A stretch of 64,000 nucleotides of DNA from Alkalithermobacter thermoalcaliphilus JW-YL-7 = DSM 7308 (GCA_001584565.1 LSFY01000001.1:358001-422000); one strand, 5' to 3'. Numbered from the stretch's first letter, positions 26,707 to 36,273 are shown. Notes: a model not told the origin generated them from the sequence alone. Translations and numbers: made by a program.

Positions 26707-27546
26707 TTGGTAAAAATAGTTACAGATAGCGTTAGTGATATACCTAAGGATTATTTAGATAAGTACGATATAACAGTAGTTCCAATAAATATAATAATCG
26801 ATGAAAATACATACAAAGATGGGTTAGATATAACTACTGAACAAGTATATGACAAAATAAAACAAGGGTATCTTCCTAAAACTTCTCAGGCAAATCCTCA
26901 CGATTTTATAAAAGTATTTGATGAGTTATCTAAAGAAGGTGATGAAGTATTAGCTATTTTGCTTTCATCTAAATTAAGCGGAACATATTCGTCAGCATTA
27001 ATAGCTAAACAAGAGCTTTTAGATAGAAAAATAGAAGTTATAGACTCAAAGGCAATAACATTAACGCAGGGAATGCTAGTTATAGAAGCTGCTAAAATGG
27101 CTAAAGAAGGAAAAAATTTAGATGAAATAAAGAAGGTAATAGAACAAAAAATAGATAAAATGGAGCAATTTATAATATTTGATACACTAGAATATGCTTA
27201 TAAGGGCGGTAGAATAAGCAAAATTCAATATATGCTTTCAAATGTTTTGAACTTAAAGATAATAATAACTTTAAAAGATGGAGAAATGGTAGTAAAAGAT
27301 AAAGTTAGAGGAAGGAAAAAAGCTATTAAATGGATAATAAATTATATGAAAGATAAAAATATAAAACTAGATGGAAAAGTAATAGGAATAAATCACGCTA
27401 ATGATAGTGATTACCTAGAAGAATTAAAAGAAGCAATTTTAAGTGAGCACTCACCTAAAGAAATTATACTATCTAATGTAGGTTGTGCTGTTGCTGCTTA
27501 CTCAGGACTTAGTGCAGTTGCTGTGCATTTTGAAAAGGAGGATTAA
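26707..27546 (+). CDS. DegV-family fatty-acid-binding protein
   Basis: About 280 residues. DegV signature: VKIVTDSVSDIP, TSQANPHDF, LSSKLSGTYSSA, and the C-terminal IGINHAND. DegV/FakB proteins bind a fatty acid for phosphorylation by FakA; no fakA is in the window. TTG at 26707 is preferred since it is well spaced from aggtag; the GTG at 26698 lies next to the trmL stop. Followed after 1 nt by a second degV. Confidence 0.9.
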   Translation: MVKIVTDSVSDIPKDYLDKYDITVVPINIIIDENTYKDGLDITTEQVYDKIKQGYLPKTSQANPHDFIKVFDELSKEGDEVLAILLSSKLSGTYSSALIAKQELLDRKIEVIDSKAITLTQGMLVIEAAKMAKEGKNLDEIKKVIEQKIDKMEQFIIFDTLEYAYKGGRISKIQYMLSNVLNLKIIITLKDGEMVVKDKVRGRKKAIKWIINYMKDKNIKLDGKVIGINHANDSDYLEELKEAILSEHSPKEIILSNVGCAVAAYSGLSAVAVHFEKED

Positions 27547-27547
27547 G

Positions 27548-28387
27548 ATGAGCATAAAAATAATAGCCGATAGTCTATCTGATATTCCGTCGCATTTAAT
27601 AAAGGAGTATGACATAGATATAATTCCATTAACTATCATATTCGAAGATGGGGAGTATAAAGATAGAGTAGATATATCTGTAGATGAATTTTATGAAAAG
27701 TTAAAAACATCATCTACATTACCAAGAACTTCTCAAGTTACTCCTGTTGAGTTTGAGAATATATTTAAAAAATATTTAGATCAAGGAAGAGAAATTCTAT
27801 ATATAGGTGCATCTTCAAAAGCTTCAGGAACATACCAATCATCAGTTATAGCAAAGGATATGTTAGAAAGCGAAAAAATACATATATTCGATACAATGGC
27901 ATTATGTGGTGGAATAGCGATGCTAGTTATAGAAGCTGGAAAAATGGCTAAAGAAGGAAAGAGTATAAATGAAATTATAGAAAAACTTAAAGAAATGAAA
28001 GAAAAGATAGATCATGTATTTACAGTAGATACATTAGAGTATCTTCAAAAAGGAGGAAGATTGTCAGCGACTAAAGCTGCAATAGGAACTATTCTTAATA
28101 TAAAGCCTATACTAACTGTTGAAGATGGGGTGGTAAAACCGTTAGATCAGGTAAGAGGTAAAAAGAAAGTAATAGAAAAGATGATAGAACTTTCTAAAAA
28201 GAGAGGTCAAAGTTTTGAAAACAAAACAGTAATGATTTATCACGCTAAAAATATACAACTTGCCGAAAAGCTTAAAGAAGCAGTTGAAAGTGAACTAAAT
28301 CCAAAAGAAATTATAATGGGAGAAATAGGAGCAGGTATAGGAACACATGCTGGTCCTGGGACTGTTGCAATTTTCTATTTAAGATAA
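27548..28387 (+). CDS. DegV-family fatty-acid-binding protein, second copy
   Basis: 279 residues, same fold as its neighbour: IKIIADSLSDIP, TSQVTPVEF, ASSKASGTYQSS, TLEYLQKGGRLS, and AGIGTHAGPGTVAIF at the C-terminus. The two tandem copies are clearly diverged and may bind different fatty acids. ATG at 27548 with SD aaaggagg; an in-frame upstream extension lies within the first degV gene and is rejected. Ends in a terminator. Confidence 0.92.
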   Translation: MSIKIIADSLSDIPSHLIKEYDIDIIPLTIIFEDGEYKDRVDISVDEFYEKLKTSSTLPRTSQVTPVEFENIFKKYLDQGREILYIGASSKASGTYQSSVIAKDMLESEKIHIFDTMALCGGIAMLVIEAGKMAKEGKSINEIIEKLKEMKEKIDHVFTVDTLEYLQKGGRLSATKAAIGTILNIKPILTVEDGVVKPLDQVRGKKKVIEKMIELSKKRGQSFENKTVMIYHAKNIQLAEKLKEAVESELNPKEIIMGEIGAGIGTHAGPGTVAIFYLR

Positions 28388-28417
28388 ATAAGACTGGTAA
28401 AATCCAGTCTTATTTAT
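28386..28417 (+). terminator. Rho-independent terminator after the degV pair
   Basis: Twelve-bp perfect stem aaataagactgg / ccagtcttattt, loop taaaat, overlapping the stop of the second degV. Confidence 0.85.
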
Positions 28418-28442
28418 TCTAAAAATAACGAAGGAGGAAAGT

Positions 28443-29513
28443 ATGAGCAAAGTATATTTTTCAGATTTAAATTCAAATTCTAAATCAACAAGTATTCCAA
28501 ATAAAATAAAAAAAATATTTGAGGCAGCAGGATTTAAAAATATCATAAGTGAAGGAGATAATGTAGCTTTAAAGCTTCATTTTGGAGAAAAGGGAAATAC
28601 AACATATATTCATCCTGTATATATAAGACAAATAGTAGATAAAGTAAAAGAAGCAGGAGGAAAACCTTTTTTGACAGATACAAATACTCTTTATTCAGGT
28701 TCAAGAACTAACTCAGTAGATCACATTGTAACAGCAATCGAAAATGGATTTGCATATTCAGTTGTAGGTGCACCTATTATAATAGCAGATGGTCTTTACA
28801 GTAAAAATGTTGTAGAAGTTGTTATAAATAAAAAACATTTTGAAAAAGTAAAAATTGCAGGAGAAATATACAACTCATCATCTATGATAGTTATTAGTCA
28901 TTTCAAAGGACATGGAATGGCAGGATTTGGGGGATGCATAAAAAATTTAGCTATGGGATGTGCAACTGCTTCAGGAAAACAAATGCAACATTCAGATGCA
29001 AAACCTACAGTAAAAGCTGAAAATTGCATTGGTTGTACAAAATGTATAAAAGACTGTCCTGTATTGGCTATTAAAATGGAAAACAAGAAAGCCATTATAG
29101 ATAAACAGGTATGTTATGGATGTGGAGAATGTATTACAAGATGTCCAGTTAGAGCTATTAGTATACAGTGGGAAACTGACAATGATGTTTTTATAGAAAA
29201 AATGGGAGAATATGCTTATGGATCTATACTGAATAAAAAAGACAAAGTAGTTTATATAAATTTTGTCAAGGATATAACTCCTATGTGTGATTGTGTTCCG
29301 TGGTCTGGAAGACCTATAGCACAAGATATAGGGATATTAGCATCAACTGATCCAGTTGCATTAGATAAAGCAAGTTATGATTTAGTAGTTAAAGCTGCAG
29401 GAAAAGATGTCTTTAAAGAACTTTATCCAAATGTAAATGCTAATAATATATTTGATTATTGTGAAAGTTTAGGAATGGGAAGCCAAAATTACGAACTTGT
29501 AGAAATAATATAA
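28443..29513 (+). CDS. DUF362 protein with internal [4Fe-4S] ferredoxin domain
   Basis: 356 residues. DUF362 (about 1-180: VALKLHFGEKGNTTYIHP, VISHFKGHGMAGFGGCIKNLAMG) with a 2[4Fe-4S] ferredoxin inserted at about 195-240 (CIGCTKCIKDCP, CYGCGECITRCP), then a C-terminal DUF362 part. The domain order differs from the 25069 gene, where the ferredoxin is terminal. Redox function is inferred. SD aaggagga. Single gene upstream of the glycine operon promoter. Confidence 0.87.
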   Translation: MSKVYFSDLNSNSKSTSIPNKIKKIFEAAGFKNIISEGDNVALKLHFGEKGNTTYIHPVYIRQIVDKVKEAGGKPFLTDTNTLYSGSRTNSVDHIVTAIENGFAYSVVGAPIIIADGLYSKNVVEVVINKKHFEKVKIAGEIYNSSSMIVISHFKGHGMAGFGGCIKNLAMGCATASGKQMQHSDAKPTVKAENCIGCTKCIKDCPVLAIKMENKKAIIDKQVCYGCGECITRCPVRAISIQWETDNDVFIEKMGEYAYGSILNKKDKVVYINFVKDITPMCDCVPWSGRPIAQDIGILASTDPVALDKASYDLVVKAAGKDVFKELYPNVNANNIFDYCESLGMGSQNYELVEII

Positions 29514-29554
29514 GATTTATAAAAAATATGTCGAAAAATTTAGAATTAAATTAA

Positions 29555-29583
29555 TTGTCTTGTTAGCAAATCTCAAGTATAAT
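29555..29583 (+). promoter_or_regulatory. Promoter of the glycine reductase operon
   Basis: TTGTCT (29555-29560), 17-bp spacer, TATAAT (29578-29583), about 30 bp upstream of the glycine aptamer. Confidence 0.8.
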
Positions 29584-29611
29584 ATAAGTAAAAGGAATAG
29601 ATTTCCTGGAA

Positions 29612-29712
29612 GAAGGATATGGGAGAGAACCTTTTAAGGTCGCCGAAGGGACAAATTTTATTCTTACCCAAAGAATAAAATGAAATTCTCAGGCAAAAGA
29701 ACCATATCTGGA
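29612..29712 (+). promoter_or_regulatory. Glycine riboswitch (single aptamer)
   Basis: Contains gggagagaacc, gtcgccgaagggacaaa and tctcaggcaaaag, the hallmark of the gcvT glycine aptamer. P1 pairs ggatatgg (29615-29622) with ccatatct (29702-29709). Only one aptamer is present; short hairpins on both sides could be the ghost aptamer remnants known from singlet forms. With the terminator after it, it would turn on the glycine reductase operon when glycine is abundant. Confidence 0.92.
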
Positions 29713-29727
29713 CAGAACTCTGGATAA

Positions 29728-29773
29728 AACAGAGAAGACATTGGTCAGGGGCTGGTGTTTTCTCTGTTTTTTA
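29728..29773 (+). terminator. Riboswitch terminator upstream of grdX
   Basis: Thirteen-bp stem aacagagaagaca / tgttttctctgtt (one G-U) with a 15-nt loop, then TTTT. It sits between the glycine aptamer and grdX and is the likely expression platform. Confidence 0.85.
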
Positions 29774-29824
29774 TTTGTATGAGTATATATTGTTTTAAAA
29801 ATAACAAAAAAGAAAGGGAAAGTT

Positions 29825-30193
29825 ATGATATTACTAACTAACAATCCATTAGTTAAAGATACATTTGAAGGAAAAATCAAAGTAGAGTTTTTAGATTGTA
29901 ACTATATATCAGTATTAACAAAATGTAGAGATTATATACATAAAGGATTTAAAATATTGACTCATCCTTTATCAGGAAGTATAAAACCTAATGAAACTCC
30001 ATATAAGTCTATACTTATAGAAAATATAGGTAAATTAGATATAGATTCTTTACTGATTATAGAAAAGAGTATAGAAACTACTAATAAGTTTAATAGAAAC
30101 TTTAAAACACCCAATTGGAGTGAAAAAATACTAAAAGATTTTCAAATTGTAGACTTGGATTTGATAAAAAATGCAATAGAAAAAAATGTATAG
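29825..30193 (+). CDS. grdX: GrdX protein
   Basis: 122 residues, no known catalytic motif. First gene of glycine reductase operons in Clostridia; the sequence (ILLTNNPLVKD, LTHPLSGSIKPNETPYKSIL) fits the GrdX family. Its role is not established. SD aaaggga. It lies 52 nt after the riboswitch terminator and 14 nt before trxB. Confidence 0.88.
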   Translation: MILLTNNPLVKDTFEGKIKVEFLDCNYISVLTKCRDYIHKGFKILTHPLSGSIKPNETPYKSILIENIGKLDIDSLLIIEKSIETTNKFNRNFKTPNWSEKILKDFQIVDLDLIKNAIEKNV

Positions 30194-30207
30194 GGGAGTG
30201 AAAACAT

Positions 30208-31155
30208 ATGGATAATTTGTATGATTTGATTGTCATTGGGGCAGGACCAGCTGGCCTTTCTGCAGGCCTATATGGTGCAAGGGCTAAATTAAAGACTCTT
30301 GTTATAGAAAAGGACAAAACAGGAGGACAGATAGTTACTACTGAAGAAGTAGCCAACTATCCAGGGTCTATACCAAATGCAACAGGACCAAGTTTAATAG
30401 CTAGAATGGTTGAACAATGTGATGAATTTGGTTGTGAAAGAATTAAAGATGATATAGTTGATGTAAATTTTGATGAAAAAATAAAAGTTATAAAAGGAAA
30501 AAAAGGTGAGTATAGAGCAAAAGCTGTAATAGTAGCAACAGGGGCAACACCTAAAAAGCTAGGAGTTCCAGGAGAAAAGGAACTTACAGGAAAAGGAGTT
30601 TCTTATTGTGCTACTTGTGATGGAGCTTTCTTTACAGATTTTGAAGTATTTGCAATAGGTGGAGGAGATACAGCTGTTGAAGAAGCAATGTTTTTAAGTA
30701 AGTTTGCAAGGAAAGTAACTGTAGTTCACAGAAGAGACACCTTAAGAGCAGCTAAATCTATACAAGAAAAGGCATTTAAAAATCCAAAATTAGAGTTTAT
30801 GTATGACACAGTAGTTAAAGAAATAAAAGGTGATGGAATCTTAGAATCTATAGTATTTGAAAATATAAAAACTGGAGAAGTTTGGGAATATGTAGCTGAT
30901 GAAGAAGATGGAACAATGGGGCTGTTTGTGTTTGTTGGATATACACCTCAAACAGAAATATTTAAAGGAAAGTTAAATATGAATGAACAAGGATACTTAA
31001 TAACTGATGATAAGATGAGAACAAATGTAGAAGGTGTATTTGCAGCAGGAGATTGCAGAGATAAATTGTTAAGACAGGTTGTTACTGCTACAGCTGATGG
31101 AGCAATAGCAGCTATAGGAGCAGAAAAATATATTGAAGAAAACTTTGAAGACTAA
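30208..31155 (+). CDS. trxB: Thioredoxin reductase
   Basis: 315 residues. FAD-binding GAGPAGLSAGLYGARA, redox centre YCATCDG (CATC), NAD(P)H-binding GGGDTAVEEA, and FAD-contact GVFAAGDC near the end. It passes electrons from NAD(P)H to the thioredoxin encoded next, which reduces the selenoprotein complexes of glycine reductase. SD ggggag. Operon member between grdX and trxA. Confidence 0.96.
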   Translation: MDNLYDLIVIGAGPAGLSAGLYGARAKLKTLVIEKDKTGGQIVTTEEVANYPGSIPNATGPSLIARMVEQCDEFGCERIKDDIVDVNFDEKIKVIKGKKGEYRAKAVIVATGATPKKLGVPGEKELTGKGVSYCATCDGAFFTDFEVFAIGGGDTAVEEAMFLSKFARKVTVVHRRDTLRAAKSIQEKAFKNPKLEFMYDTVVKEIKGDGILESIVFENIKTGEVWEYVADEEDGTMGLFVFVGYTPQTEIFKGKLNMNEQGYLITDDKMRTNVEGVFAAGDCRDKLLRQVVTATADGAIAAIGAEKYIEENFED

Positions 31156-31170
31156 AAGGGGGGTTAAATT

Positions 31171-31488
31171 ATGTTAGAAATTAGTAAGGAAACTTTTGAG
31201 AAAGAAGTATTGCAGTCTGAAGGATATGTATTAGTAGATTATTGGAGTCAAGGATGTGAGCCTTGCAAGGCTTTAATGCCAGATATTGAAGAATTAGCTG
31301 AAAAATATTCAGATAAGGTGAAATTTTGTAAGTTAGATACTACAGCTGCTAGAAGATTAGCTATAAAAGAAAAAGTTTTAGGGCTTCCTACAATAGCTAT
31401 ATATAAAGATGGTAAAAAAATAGATGAAGTAACAAAAGAAGAAGCAACTAAAGAAAATGTAGAAAATATGCTTAAAAAGTATATTTAA
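31171..31488 (+). CDS. trxA: Thioredoxin (glycine reductase-associated)
   Basis: 105 residues, thioredoxin fold. The active site is WSQGCEPCK (C-E-P-C), not the canonical WCGPC, as is usual for thioredoxins of grd operons. Electron donor to GrdA. cis-Pro in [13 protein letters not shown] ggggg. 15 nt after trxB. Confidence 0.95.
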   Translation: MLEISKETFEKEVLQSEGYVLVDYWSQGCEPCKALMPDIEELAEKYSDKVKFCKLDTTAARRLAIKEKVLGLPTIAIYKDGKKIDEVTKEEATKENVENMLKKYI

Positions 31489-31518
31489 ATAAAAATAAAT
31501 TTAAATGGAGGTGACTGT

Positions 31519-32805
31519 ATGCGTTTAGAAATAGGAAACATCTTTATAAAAGATGTTCAGTTTGGCTCTGAAACAAAGGTAGAATCTAATGTATTGTATG
31601 TTAACAAGGAAGAGCTAATCAAAGAATTAAGTGGCGATGAACACATAAAATCAATTGATATCGAAATAGCTCGTCCTGGTGAAAGCGTTAGAATAACTCC
31701 TGTAAAAGATGTTATAGAGCCAAGAGTTAAAGTTGAAGGCCCAGGAGGTATATTTCCTGGAGTTTTAAGTAAAGTTGATACAGTAGGGCAAGGAAGAACT
31801 CACGTTCTTAAAGGAGCTGCTGTTGTTACTACAGGTAAAATAGTAGGATTCCAGGAAGGTATAATTGATATGACTGGACCAGGAGCAGACTATACTCCTT
31901 TTTCTAAGTTATTTAATATAGTAGTAATAGCAGAGCCAGTTGATGGATTAAGCCAACATGAACATGAAAAAGCAGTAAGAATGGTAGGGTTTAAAGCAGC
32001 AAAATATTTAGGAGAAGTAGCTAGAAACTTAACTCCTGATGAAGTTAAGGTTTATGAAACTGAAACTTTATTAGAAGGTATGAAGAAATATCCAGACCTT
32101 CCGAGAGTAGGATATGTATATATGCTTCAGACACAAGGTCTACTACATGACACTTATGTTTATGGAGTAGATGCAAAGCAAATAGTTCCTACAATTCTTT
32201 ATCCAACAGAAGTTATGGATGGAGCAATTATAAGTGGAAACTGTGTATCAGCTTGTGATAAAAATCCAACTTATGTTCACTTAAACAACCCTATAATTGA
32301 AGATTTATATGAAAGACATGGAAAAGATATAAATTTTGTAGGGGTTATAATAACAAATGAAAACGTTTATTTAGCAGATAAAGAAAGATCTTCAAATATG
32401 ACTGCAAAACTTGCTAAATACTTAGGATTAGATGCAGTTATTATATCTCAAGAAGGATTTGGAAATCCAGATACTGACCTTATAATGAATTGTAAGAAAA
32501 TAGAAATGGAAGGAATTAAAACTGTTATAGTTACTGATGAATATGCAGGAAGAGATGGAGCTTCTCAATCATTAGCAGATGCAGATGTAAGAGCAAATGC
32601 AGTTGTTACAGGTGGTAATGCTAATGAAGTTGTAGTTCTTCCTCCTATGGAAAAGGTTATAGGTCATGTAGAATATGTAGATACAATAGCAGGAGGATTT
32701 GCTGGAAGTCTTAGAGAAGATGGAAGTATAGAAGTTGAAATTCAAGCTATAACAGGAGCTACTAATGAAACAGGATTTGGATACTTAACAGCTAAAACTT
32801 ATTAA
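31519..32805 (+). CDS. grdE: Glycine reductase complex B, alpha/beta proprotein
   Basis: 428 residues. ISGNCVSACDKNPTY (about 238-252) contains the Cys at which the proprotein is split to form the beta subunit and the new N-terminal pyruvoyl group of the alpha subunit, which binds the glycine amino group. Works with GrdB in substrate activation. SD ggaggtga, ATG. Followed after 27 nt by grdA. Confidence 0.96.
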   Translation: MRLEIGNIFIKDVQFGSETKVESNVLYVNKEELIKELSGDEHIKSIDIEIARPGESVRITPVKDVIEPRVKVEGPGGIFPGVLSKVDTVGQGRTHVLKGAAVVTTGKIVGFQEGIIDMTGPGADYTPFSKLFNIVVIAEPVDGLSQHEHEKAVRMVGFKAAKYLGEVARNLTPDEVKVYETETLLEGMKKYPDLPRVGYVYMLQTQGLLHDTYVYGVDAKQIVPTILYPTEVMDGAIISGNCVSACDKNPTYVHLNNPIIEDLYERHGKDINFVGVIITNENVYLADKERSSNMTAKLAKYLGLDAVIISQEGFGNPDTDLIMNCKKIEMEGIKTVIVTDEYAGRDGASQSLADADVRANAVVTGGNANEVVVLPPMEKVIGHVEYVDTIAGGFAGSLREDGSIEVEIQAITGATNETGFGYLTAKTY

Positions 32806-32832
32806 TTAAAATTTAGGAAAGGAAGGGTTAAT

Positions 32833-33309
32833 ATGGGATTATTTGATGGTAAAAAAGTAATCATCATAGGCGATAGAGATGGAATACCAGGTCCAGCTAT
32901 CGAAGAATGTTTAAAAACTACACAAGCAGAAGTAATTTTTTCAGCTACAGAGTGTTTTGTCTGAACTGCTGCAGGAGCTATGGACCTAGAAAATCAACAA
33001 AGAGTTAAAGATGCTGCTGAAAAATATGGTGCAGAAAATCTTGTTGTTATTCTAGGTGCCGCTGAAGCTGAAGCTGCTGGTCTAGCAGCAGAAACTGTAA
33101 CTGCAGGAGACCCAACTTTCGCAGGACCACTTGCAGGAGTTGAACTTGGACTTAGAGTTTATCATGCCGTAGAAAGTGAATTTAAAGAAAATGTAGACAG
33201 TGATGTTTATGAAGAACAAGTTGGTATGATGGAAATGGTATTAGATGTTGATGCTATATCTGAAGAAATGAAAAATATGAGAGAACAATTCTGTAAGTTC
33301 AACGACTAA
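32833..33309 (+). CDS. grdA: Glycine reductase complex A selenoprotein
   Basis: 158 residues with an in-frame TGA at 32962-32964 read as selenocysteine (codon 44) in the conserved context [17 protein letters not shown], a C-x-x-U redox pair. An ordinary ORF call would split this gene at the TGA. It accepts the carboxymethyl group from GrdB as a Se-carboxymethyl thioether and, on reduction by thioredoxin, gives a ketene-like species to GrdC/D. SD ggaaggg before ATG. I could not find a clear SECIS stem after this TGA, unlike grdB. Confidence 0.95.
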
Positions 33310-33331
33310 TTATGCGGAAGGAGGGAAAGTT

Positions 33332-34642
33332 TTGAGTAAATTTAAAGTTGTTCACTATGTAAACCAGTTCTTTGCTGGTATAGGTGGTGAAGAAAAGGCA
33401 GATACAAAACCTATGGTAATGGAGCAGCTACCACCTATAAGTAAGAATTTAGATAAATTATTGGGGGAAGAAGCTGAGGTTGTAGCTACAGTAGTATGTG
33501 GAGATTCATATTTTAATGAAAATATAGAAACTGCTAAAAAAGAAGTTTTAGAAATGATAAAACAGTTTAATCCTGACTTATTCATAGCAGGACCTGCATT
33601 TAATGCTGGAAGATATGGTGTTGCAGCTGGAACTATAACTAAAGAAGTAAAAGAGAAATTAAATATACCAGCAGTAACTGCAATGTATATAGAAAATCCA
33701 GGTGCAGATATGTTTAAAAAGGATATTTATATAGTTTCTACATCAGATTCTGCAGCTGGGATGAGAAAAGCTCTTCCAAGCCTTGCAAGTCTTTCGTTAA
33801 AGCTTGTCAAAGGCGAAAAAATAGGATCTCCTAAAGAGGAAGGATATATAGAAAGAGGAGTTAGAGTAAATTACTTCTCAGATGTAAGAGGATCAAAAAG
33901 AGCAGTAGATATGCTTTTAAAGAAAATAAAAGGAGAAAGCTTTGAAACTGAATATCCTATGCCAGATTTTGATAGAGTAGATCCTAATCCAGCAGTAAAA
34001 GACTTATCTAAAGCTAAAATAGCTTTAGTAACTTCAGGAGGAATAGTTCCAAAAGGAAATCCAGATAGAATAGAATCATCTTCTGCATCAAAATATGGAA
34101 AATATGATATATCTGAATTTGAATTCTTAACAAAAGACACTCATGAGACTGCTCATGGTGGATATGACCCAGTGTATGCAAATAATGATCCAAATAGAGT
34201 ATTACCTGTAGATGTTTTAAGAGATCTAGAAAAAGAAGGAGTAATAGGGCAGCTTCATAGATATTTCTATACAACTGTTGGAAATGGTACTTCAGTTGGA
34301 AATTCTAAACAATTTGCATCTGAATTTGCAAAAGAGCTTTTAGCAGATGGTGTTGACGCTGTTATCTTAACATCTACATGAGGTACTTGTACTCGTTGCG
34401 GTGCAACGATGGTAAAAGAAATAGAAAGAGCAGGAATACCTGTAGTTCACATTTGTACTGTTGTTCCAATATCATTAACAGTTGGAGCAAACAGAATAGT
34501 TCCTGCAATAGCTATACCTCATCCATTAGGAAATCCTTCTTTAGAACAAAGTGATGAAAAAGCTTTAAGAAGAAAATTAGTAGAAAAAGCATTAAAGGCC
34601 TTAAGTACAGAAGTAGAAGGTCAAACTGTATTTGAAGATTAA
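33332..34642 (+). CDS. grdB: Glycine reductase complex B selenoprotein (gamma subunit)
   Basis: 436 residues; TTG start with SD ggagggaa. In-frame TGA at 34379-34381 (codon 350) is selenocysteine in TSTUGTCTRCGATMVKEIE, the known Sec position of this family; sequence continues in frame to the stop at 34642 (IPHPLGNPSLEQSDEKALRR). It attacks the Schiff base formed with the pyruvoyl group of GrdE and releases ammonia. A hairpin 12 nt after the TGA is a likely SECIS. Sec genes (selABCD) are not in the window. Confidence 0.95.
34379..34409 (+). promoter_or_regulatory. Sec codon and SECIS-like hairpin in grdB
   Basis: TGA at 34379-34381 followed by a perfect 7-bp stem tcgttgc / gcaacga with a 3-nt loop at 34393-34409. 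Its distance from the TGA suits a bacterial SECIS recognised by SelB. Confidence 0.7.
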
Positions 34643-34670
34643 ATAGATGGGCTTTAGCCCATCTATTTTG
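34641..34670 (+). terminator. Terminator or attenuator between grdB and grdC
   Basis: Thirteen-bp stem aaatagatgggct / agcccatctattt with a 2-3-nt loop at the grdB stop; the T-run is short (tttt). It may lower transcription of grdC-grdD relative to grdA-grdB. Confidence 0.7.
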
Positions 34671-34729
34671 TAACACAGAATAAAATATTTAACATTACAT
34701 AATTTATATTAATTTGTGGGGGTGCTAAT

Positions 34730-36262
34730 ATGTCTTTTGCTGTTGCTAAAGCTAGTAGTTATGTTTTAGTTCATGCTCCAGATATGATATTACATAATGG
34801 AACAACTTGTACTTTAGAAAGAAAAGCAAATCCAGAGTCAGAATTTTTAAAACAAATAAATGATAATTTAAGAAAATATGAACAGGTAGTTTCTTATCCT
34901 CCAAACCAAGTTTATATAGGCAATTTAAGACCAGAAGAACTTAAAAATTTTGAAATGCCGTGGTATGACAAAAAAGCAGAACAAAAAAGATACGGTAAGT
35001 TTGGAGAGATAATGCCTCAAGATGAATTTATAGGACTTATGAAAATATCTGATGCATTTGATTTAGTTAAACTTACAAAAGAATTTTCACAAGAAGTTAA
35101 GGATAAACTATCAAATCATAAACTAATAAGTGATGTAGATTTAAGCAAAATAAAAGATGGAGAAGACTTAGAGTTTATACAAAAACTTATAAATGAGCAA
35201 CATGCTGAGCCGTTATATCATCTTGGAAAATTGGTAGGTTGTGTAAAAAGAGCTCATGAAGTAGATCCAAACTTAAATGCACATGTAATATTTGAAAACC
35301 TAGTAGTTAAAGCATCTGGAGTTTTAGCTGTTAAACATCTGCTTTCTAACCACAATATAGATACACTTTCTATAGACTATGTAATTGAGTGTTCAGAAGA
35401 AGCATGTGGAGATATGAATCAAAGAGGTGGAGGAAACTTTGCAAAGGCTATAGCAGAAACCATAGGACTTAATAATGCAACAGGATCAGATACAAGAGGA
35501 TTCTGTGCAGGACCTGCTCATGCTCTTATAAAAGCATCAGCATTAGTTAAAGCTGGTGTTTATGAAAATATAATCGTAGTAGGTGGTGGAGCTACAGCAA
35601 AACTTGGTATGAATGCTAAGGATCATATAAAGAAAGGAATACCTGTTTTAGAAGACGTTTTAGGAGGTTTTGCTGTACTTATTACAAAAAATGATGGAAT
35701 ACATCCAATTATAAGAACAGATTTAGTGGGAAGACATACTGTAGGAACAGGATCTTCTCCTCAAGCTGTTATAACTTCTTTAATAACAACTCCTCTTGAT
35801 AAGGGTGGCCTTAAAATAACAGATGTAGATATATATTCTGTTGAAATGCAAAATCCAGATGTAACTAAGCCTGCAGGAGCAGGAGATGTTCCAGAAGCTA
35901 ACTATAAGATGATAGCAGCTCTTGGAGTAAAAAGAGGAGAACTTCAAAGAAGTGATATCACAAGCTTTGTAAATAAACATGGTCTTCCAGGATGGGCACC
36001 GACACAAGGGCATATTCCTTCTGGAGTTCCTTATATAGGATTTGCTATAGATGATTTAACAACAGGAAATCTAAATAAAGCTATGATAGTAGGAAAGGGA
36101 AGTTTATTCTTAGCTCGTATGACTAATTTATTTGATGGAGTATCTTTTGTTATGGAAAGAAACACTGGAAAAGTAGAAGAAGAAAGCATTTCGCAAGATG
36201 AAATCAAAAAGATGATTGCAGAGGCTATGAAAAAATTAGCGTCACACTTATTATCAGAATAG
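34730..36262 (+). CDS. grdC: Glycine reductase complex C, beta subunit
   Basis: 510 residues, FabH/thiolase-like fold. Segments IECSEEACGDMNQRGGGNFA and FCAGPAHALIKAS hold the likely active-site Cys; the complex takes the carboxymethyl-derived acetyl group from Se-GrdA to a Cys thioester. SD ggggg before ATG. Separated from grdB by an 87-nt gap with a terminator, but still in the operon order. grdD follows directly. Confidence 0.94.
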   Translation: MSFAVAKASSYVLVHAPDMILHNGTTCTLERKANPESEFLKQINDNLRKYEQVVSYPPNQVYIGNLRPEELKNFEMPWYDKKAEQKRYGKFGEIMPQDEFIGLMKISDAFDLVKLTKEFSQEVKDKLSNHKLISDVDLSKIKDGEDLEFIQKLINEQHAEPLYHLGKLVGCVKRAHEVDPNLNAHVIFENLVVKASGVLAVKHLLSNHNIDTLSIDYVIECSEEACGDMNQRGGGNFAKAIAETIGLNNATGSDTRGFCAGPAHALIKASALVKAGVYENIIVVGGGATAKLGMNAKDHIKKGIPVLEDVLGGFAVLITKNDGIHPIIRTDLVGRHTVGTGSSPQAVITSLITTPLDKGGLKITDVDIYSVEMQNPDVTKPAGAGDVPEANYKMIAALGVKRGELQRSDITSFVNKHGLPGWAPTQGHIPSGVPYIGFAIDDLTTGNLNKAMIVGKGSLFLARMTNLFDGVSFVMERNTGKVEEESISQDEIKKMIAEAMKKLASHLLSE

Positions 36263-36273
36263 GGGTGAGAGAT

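Noticed and set aside
32980-33309. Independent short gene inside grdA
   Set aside because: It is the part of grdA after the Sec codon, in the same frame, without its own SD.
33332-34381. grdB ending at the TGA at 34379, with a separate small gene at 34409
   Set aside because: Both parts are one frame and the TGA stands at the known selenocysteine position; it is one selenoprotein gene.
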